A stretch of DNA of 64,000 bases from Heliopora coerulea (taxonomy: Eukaryota > Cnidaria > Anthozoa > Scleralcyonacea > Helioporidae): contig JASJOG010000033.1 in assembly GCA_030142905.1 (NCBI GenBank), forward strand, positions 558,001 through 622,000. Direction: 5' to 3'. The notes beneath the pieces were generated by a model that had not been told where the DNA came from, did no database searches, and saw only the letters and a program-made list of their open reading frames with translations. The translations under genes were made by a program, and so were the position numbers. This document shows positions 54,901-60,900 of this stretch, in pieces. Every line of letters starts with the position of its first letter. Position 1 is the first letter of the stretch.

Positions 54901-57900
54901 CAGAATCGGGGAAATTGTCCATGATTTTCCGATTGTGAGAAACCGATTTTTAAGAAATTTCAGACATAGAAACTCCTTCAATTTCTTATAGCGCGCTAAA
55001 TTGGCGAGTTTCAAATCATACACTGTCCCTGAGAGCGTTCGTTGATTGTTCTTAAGACCTTTTGGCGCTTAAAGTGTTGCAAGTTACAACGCGACATTTT
55101 ATTAGAAAAGCAAGATATAATCGGAATCGGCCGATTCTCTCTGATGCTCTGCCTGTTGGCAGGTCTAAAACTATTATGTGACTTCTCTCCTCATAGCCCT
55201 GTTCTTGAATGTTGCAAATGTTTCTGTGTCCGAGGAGTGATGATGTGGTCTTCCTGCTTCTTCCCCGACATCTTTTACCCTCTGTTCTCCCGTCGATCAC
55301 TGTTGTCAACAGGCTCCCGTATCTGGCGGTATGTGCCAGCCATTGTCTCTTTCTGCTTTCGATGGTACCAATCAAGGAAAATTGTTCCTTGATTGGTACC
55401 ATCGAAAGTATAAAGAACCAACACCACCACCACATCGAACCAACACCACATCGAAAGTATAAAGAACCAACACCACGTATGGTACCAACAGTAACACCAC
55501 AACGTATCCTTTCTGTCCAAAACCATATCTCGCATGCCTCTAATCTGTTAGTATCCTCCTTCTTCAATGTCCATGATTCTGCCCTGTATAATAAGATGCT
55601 CCATACTGTTGTGTTTAAAATCTTCTTCCCCAGATCTAGACTCATTCCTGTAGTTAGTAGCTCTTTTCTTTTGTTGAAAACTGCCTTCGCCATTGCTATT
55701 CTGACTTTGATCTCTTTGGAATATCGACCATCTTCACCTACGATACTTCCTAGTTATTTGAAATCTGTCACCTGCTTCAGCTGTATTCCATTTATTGGAG
55801 TGTTTAATTCGTTTCTTTCTCTTTCTTTCTTCTTGATCTTTGTCTTTTTTATATTTATACTCCTCTCATACCTTTCCACTGTATCGTTTAGCTCCGTCAT
55901 TATGTGCTGTATGTAACCCCTCCTCCGTGATCGCAACCATGGCTTGGTCGTTAGCTGTAGCTGTAACAGCCTGTAGTCGGTGTCCGTCTACTCTGACACA
56001 CTCATTCACTGCGTCTAGGGCTTGTCTAACCATCTCCTCGGCGTAGATGTTAAATAGAAGTGAGCATAATGGACAGCCTTGACGAGCTCCTCTTCCACTC
56101 ACCCCTCCCTCTTTCGTAATCGGCCGATTACGAAATGTAAAAATCGGAAATCGGTAATTTCCGACTGTTCCATGATGGGTTGAACACCAGTCTTGTCTTG
56201 GCAATTTCAGCTACAGCTAGACCTCTTGCCTGACAGCTTTTTATTATTCAGACCTGCATTTAGGCTTTTGTTGATTTAATTATGGAGAAAAATAATTATG
56301 GAAAAGCATTGGCTGTGCCACACGATACTAAAGTTTTGACCTTAGCAACGCCGATTTAAATTACTAACAGAGACATGTTGAAGCAGTCGCTAAAGATTGT
56401 CGATGTACTTATGAAAATTCCATGCGATCGCGCATGTCTGATCACATGTGAATTTGAAACTGGTGAACATTTCACACGTTATCACATGTGATAAGAATAG
56501 AAACATACTAAAATTCATCCCTTAACCCTGGGATCGTGACATTTTCCGACTGGAAATCTTCACTGTTAAGAAGATATGGTTTACACCATATCATATTTCT
56601 TCAATTTTAAGTTACGTCCCAAGACATAAGTTGGCGATTTTAGATGGATGAAGACATTCGAAGTGTTTTTGTTTTAAATTTTAATTATTTTTAATGTAAT
56701 CATGAGATTTTAAAACATGAAATCGCGTTGAATTTTCGTAGGATCCTACATTTTGGCGTATGTGATTATCCCTCAAGAGCAAGATTTCTGCGTACTGTTC
56801 GTTTTCGTGTGTAGCAATACATCTAAAAGACTCTCGTGATTGAAAAGCTAGTACACGATTGCCGTACCGTGTGGATGCATCTACATTTTTGAAGAATTTT
56901 ATCCCAGGCTGATATCTCAGTCTGTGCTCACGAAGAACTCATTTTGAAAATTATCTTGCGATTAGATGAAGAAAATTTTAGCAAATGCTTAATTTGGATG
57001 GGCTAAAAGTCTTTCTTGAATTCAGCCACATAAAATAAAACTGATTCGGTCTCTGTCTGAGGCTCAGAAGCATGTTCTGAGGATTTGAACATGTCCAGTG
57101 ATGGCGTATCGTCTGTGAGTACATCTGGTGGTCATAATTAACCACGTGTGCGTCATTTGGATTTGATATAGTTCTCGGGGCTAATCATATGATCCTGATC
57201 GCATATGTTTTATGATATCTGAGTCATCACAAGACAAAAGGCCGTGAAATGTTTGATGCTTTTCATGTTCTATGTTGGTTAATAACTTGCAGCAATATAC
57301 AACATACAAGCAGGTTTAATTAGACACTAAATAGACTGCAGTGCAAACAATAGTAAACAACGTAAACTAAATAAGCTATAATTAGATAAGCTATGCTGAA
57401 CAAAATTCACTGTTTTCTTTTTTCAAGTCTCCCCTCGAGCTTCCCTTGGTATATCGGCGCTCAGGGCCAAACCTAACTTATGGCGTCCCCCCTCCCCCTC
57501 CCAACATAAAAGATAAAACTGATACTGACGACGTTGTGGCAATTTCTGGGGTCACTAAATTGGCATGGTTTTTTGCATTATTTTTTTATTTTTTGATATT
57601 CTAGATAAAAAAAAATTCATAATGATATTGCAATTTAACATCTCATATTGGCAACTACCGACAGTTTCGCCTTTCCACCCCCCTTGCCGCAGCATTGTTG
57701 ACAGAAAATTTGCCATAGTATCCCAATTTTCTGATCATCAAGGTTCACGGCTCTACAAAAAGCCATTAGAAAATGAATTCCTCGAACCTCTAGTCTGATG
57801 ACGCCTCTTATTAACTACCTTTTTGTCTGTGTACAGGGAATCGCAGGAGAAGACGGCCAGGACGGTGATGATGGACCAAGGGTATGGATTAGTATTGTTT

Positions 57901-60900
57901 AAAAATTAACGGGTTTGAAGACCCCAAACTCATGGAGTGTTTTAATATAGGACTCGACAATAAATCGGCACGAAATCACACTTCGCTGGACTCGAGAATG
58001 ATTACAGGGGTGTGCACGCTTGATTATACCGAAACGTTAGAAGATTTTCGTGCTGGAGAAGAGACAAGAAGGGGTAATTTGGTCTGACTTAAGGACTTCA
58101 TCGAAATAAAATAGCAAAAATCGCAAAGTGAAAAAGGCGACCAGTTTTTGTTTGGTTTCCCCCCCCCCCCCCCATTTTTTGTGCGAAATAAAATGTCCCT
58201 GGCTCCTGACAACATCGAGTACACTGGACTGTAGCTGTAATTTCTCTAAGTAATTTTGGTGAAGGTGTACACGAATAAATAGTTTTGTATGTTGCCCTTT
58301 GTTGGCTTTTTCCTGGCTTTCAAAAGAAAAGGTTTAAATGAAGTGGGTTGAAATAATCCCAGGCCAAGTTTCTCAACACTCAGTTCCTAGATCTCATGAT
58401 CAGTGGAATCATGACCCAAGAAACACCAGTCCGTACAACAGTTAAACAGAGAACAACACATGAGCGTGCAGAGATATGGAATTTATCTACAAAACCTTCA
58501 AACGCCAATGTATTATTTTATTTCCTAAACACTAACATACAGTCTAAAATGAGGATCAGCCAACTGGAAAATTTTTGTCTGGCTTTGCTCTCAAAAAACC
58601 TTGTTTGCGAACAAACTGAAGTCAAGAAACCGCCACCGAGATACGAATTATAAAACATTGGATCTGATTGATCTAATAAAATATCTCACATAGCTTTTCA
58701 TGGGATGGTTGAATCAATATCTTTACATGTAAAAATATCGTATTCTTTTACGTGTGATAAAATACGATTTTTCTTAGTGCCCGAAAACGTTGTATCACAC
58801 TAAAGTTTACGAAATAAAGTATCTTTATTGTAAACTTATCAATAGCCTAATGCAAATGTTGATAGGTATAGAGCACTCTTCAGCAATGCAGTGAGACCGA
58901 CTTTCTCCGCCAAAAGCAATCTTTATACTTAGTTTACGTAATAATTGAGAAAAAAAGCACAATTACATTATCCACTCTCAATTTTTATGGGATGATAGTT
59001 TGTAATCTGATATTAATTATAAAGTTTCGGAAACGTTGTCGGTGATTGGCTTAAGCCCGCGTTTCTGTGATTTGATGGAAACATGGAAAAGCCCACACCG
59101 TCACACACACCTCCTGAACAGCAGAGTGATATTTCTGCTACAGTATTTCTGGAGGTCATGTCATGAAAGAAATAGAAATAATTTTTTCTGTGTTCCCATC
59201 CGGCTAAACACTCTGCAACGTTTGGGAGAACTCGAAGTAGGAAAAAGTTAGTACACTTCAGGAAGTTTTTCTACCGCGATTTATTGTTTCCTCAGGTTAC
59301 AATCCTCTTTCTAGAACTCGATAGAAACCTGGAAAATGTTTTACCTAAATATAGCCATAAATTCAACTTTCCAATTACCCAATATAAAGGAATGGCATTT
59401 TATTTATGTAGGATATACACTTGACGTCATTGCCACCATGTTGGTGTGCCTTAACGAAAGAATTTTGATAATCTTTTGTTAGGTACACCAACTTGACCGC
59501 CGTGCCCTTTATTATTTCAGTCTTTGGGGACAGAGCGAATACGCTTGATAGGGAATTGTAAAACCTAACCAAAGGCTGTTTGTTTTATTTCAGGGCGAAG
59601 ATGGAGAAATTGGCTCAGTCGGTAGACCTGGTGAAAATGGAGACCCGGTTAGTTGATTTTCCTGCTTTGAGCCGCTGGACGTCGGTAGAACAATTAACCA
59701 AACAGTCTAGCAATCAGTAGAACTAATAATTAATTATTCAAAGATAAATTAAATGTCAAGAATACATACGTGATTGGCGCTTTCACAGCTGAATTCGTTT
59801 TCTTGTATTCTTTGTTCTCGGATTGTTTTTGATTTGTTCTCTAATTTGTTCTTTAAAGCCAGATGTTCTTTATACGTGACACTAACCGTTAAAGGGTTGA
59901 ATGGCCGGTTCCCCTTACACACCTGCTGAATACAACTACCAGAATTGCCTTTCGAAATCTTGTTTGTAATATTAATTGGAGCAATTGTTTTTGCATTTGC
60001 TTTGGGAATTAAATGTTTGCGTGAAAGTGAAAAACCGCAAAATGTCCTGGTAGTTGTATTCAGCTGACGTAGTAAGAGGAATCGGTATTTACCTGTACAA
60101 ATTAAACTTAAGTTCTAATTTAGACTTTGCTGTTTTACAGGGTGAACCTGGACGTCCTGGAAAACCTGGAAGAGATGGGGAACAAGGCGAACGAGTATGT
60201 CCTGATATAATACGATATTTACGTATGTAGTGTGCGTCTTGTAACACATAACAAAAGGGACCATCGTGAACGTCAACGACTATGTTAGAATTTTCCGCTA
60301 GGTAATCTTACCACCATCAAATTAACTCTTAGGGCGTGTTCCCATTTGGAATAATTAAGGCTCAAAAGATGAAGGGGTAAATCCCTCAATTTTCCACAAG
60401 ACTCTGACGAGCCTTGGAGGTACCCTACTTCAGCAATACCTAGGATGTCAAAAACAAAATAGTCTGTTCCACTTTATCCGTATTTATGTAGTACTACCTG
60501 GATTAAGCTGCCCAAAATGTACGAAGCACGCGAAGTATATTTAGTACAACAATGCTTTTAATCAAATTACACCGATATTGTAATTTTCCACCAATCCTTT
60601 TTAGATTCTTCGCTTGCTTCCTCTTCTTTACACTAGGCATCAACTGGCCTAGTTCCGTTTCAGCGTTTGTGTCCCTCGAAAACAGTACTGACTTAACTGA
60701 TTGGACCAGGGCTTAGATTTTTGACCTGTAAATGGTAAACATTGCAAGTAAATTTTTGGCGTCGTTTGTAACATTACTTTCTTGCCAAGTCCCGCTTCAC
60801 TTTACAGTTCGTTGCACTAATGCAGCTCCGTTTTTTCAATTGTGGTAGGTATAAGGCACGAACAGAGGTTTTCGCGATCGCTTGATAATAGAAAAAAAAA

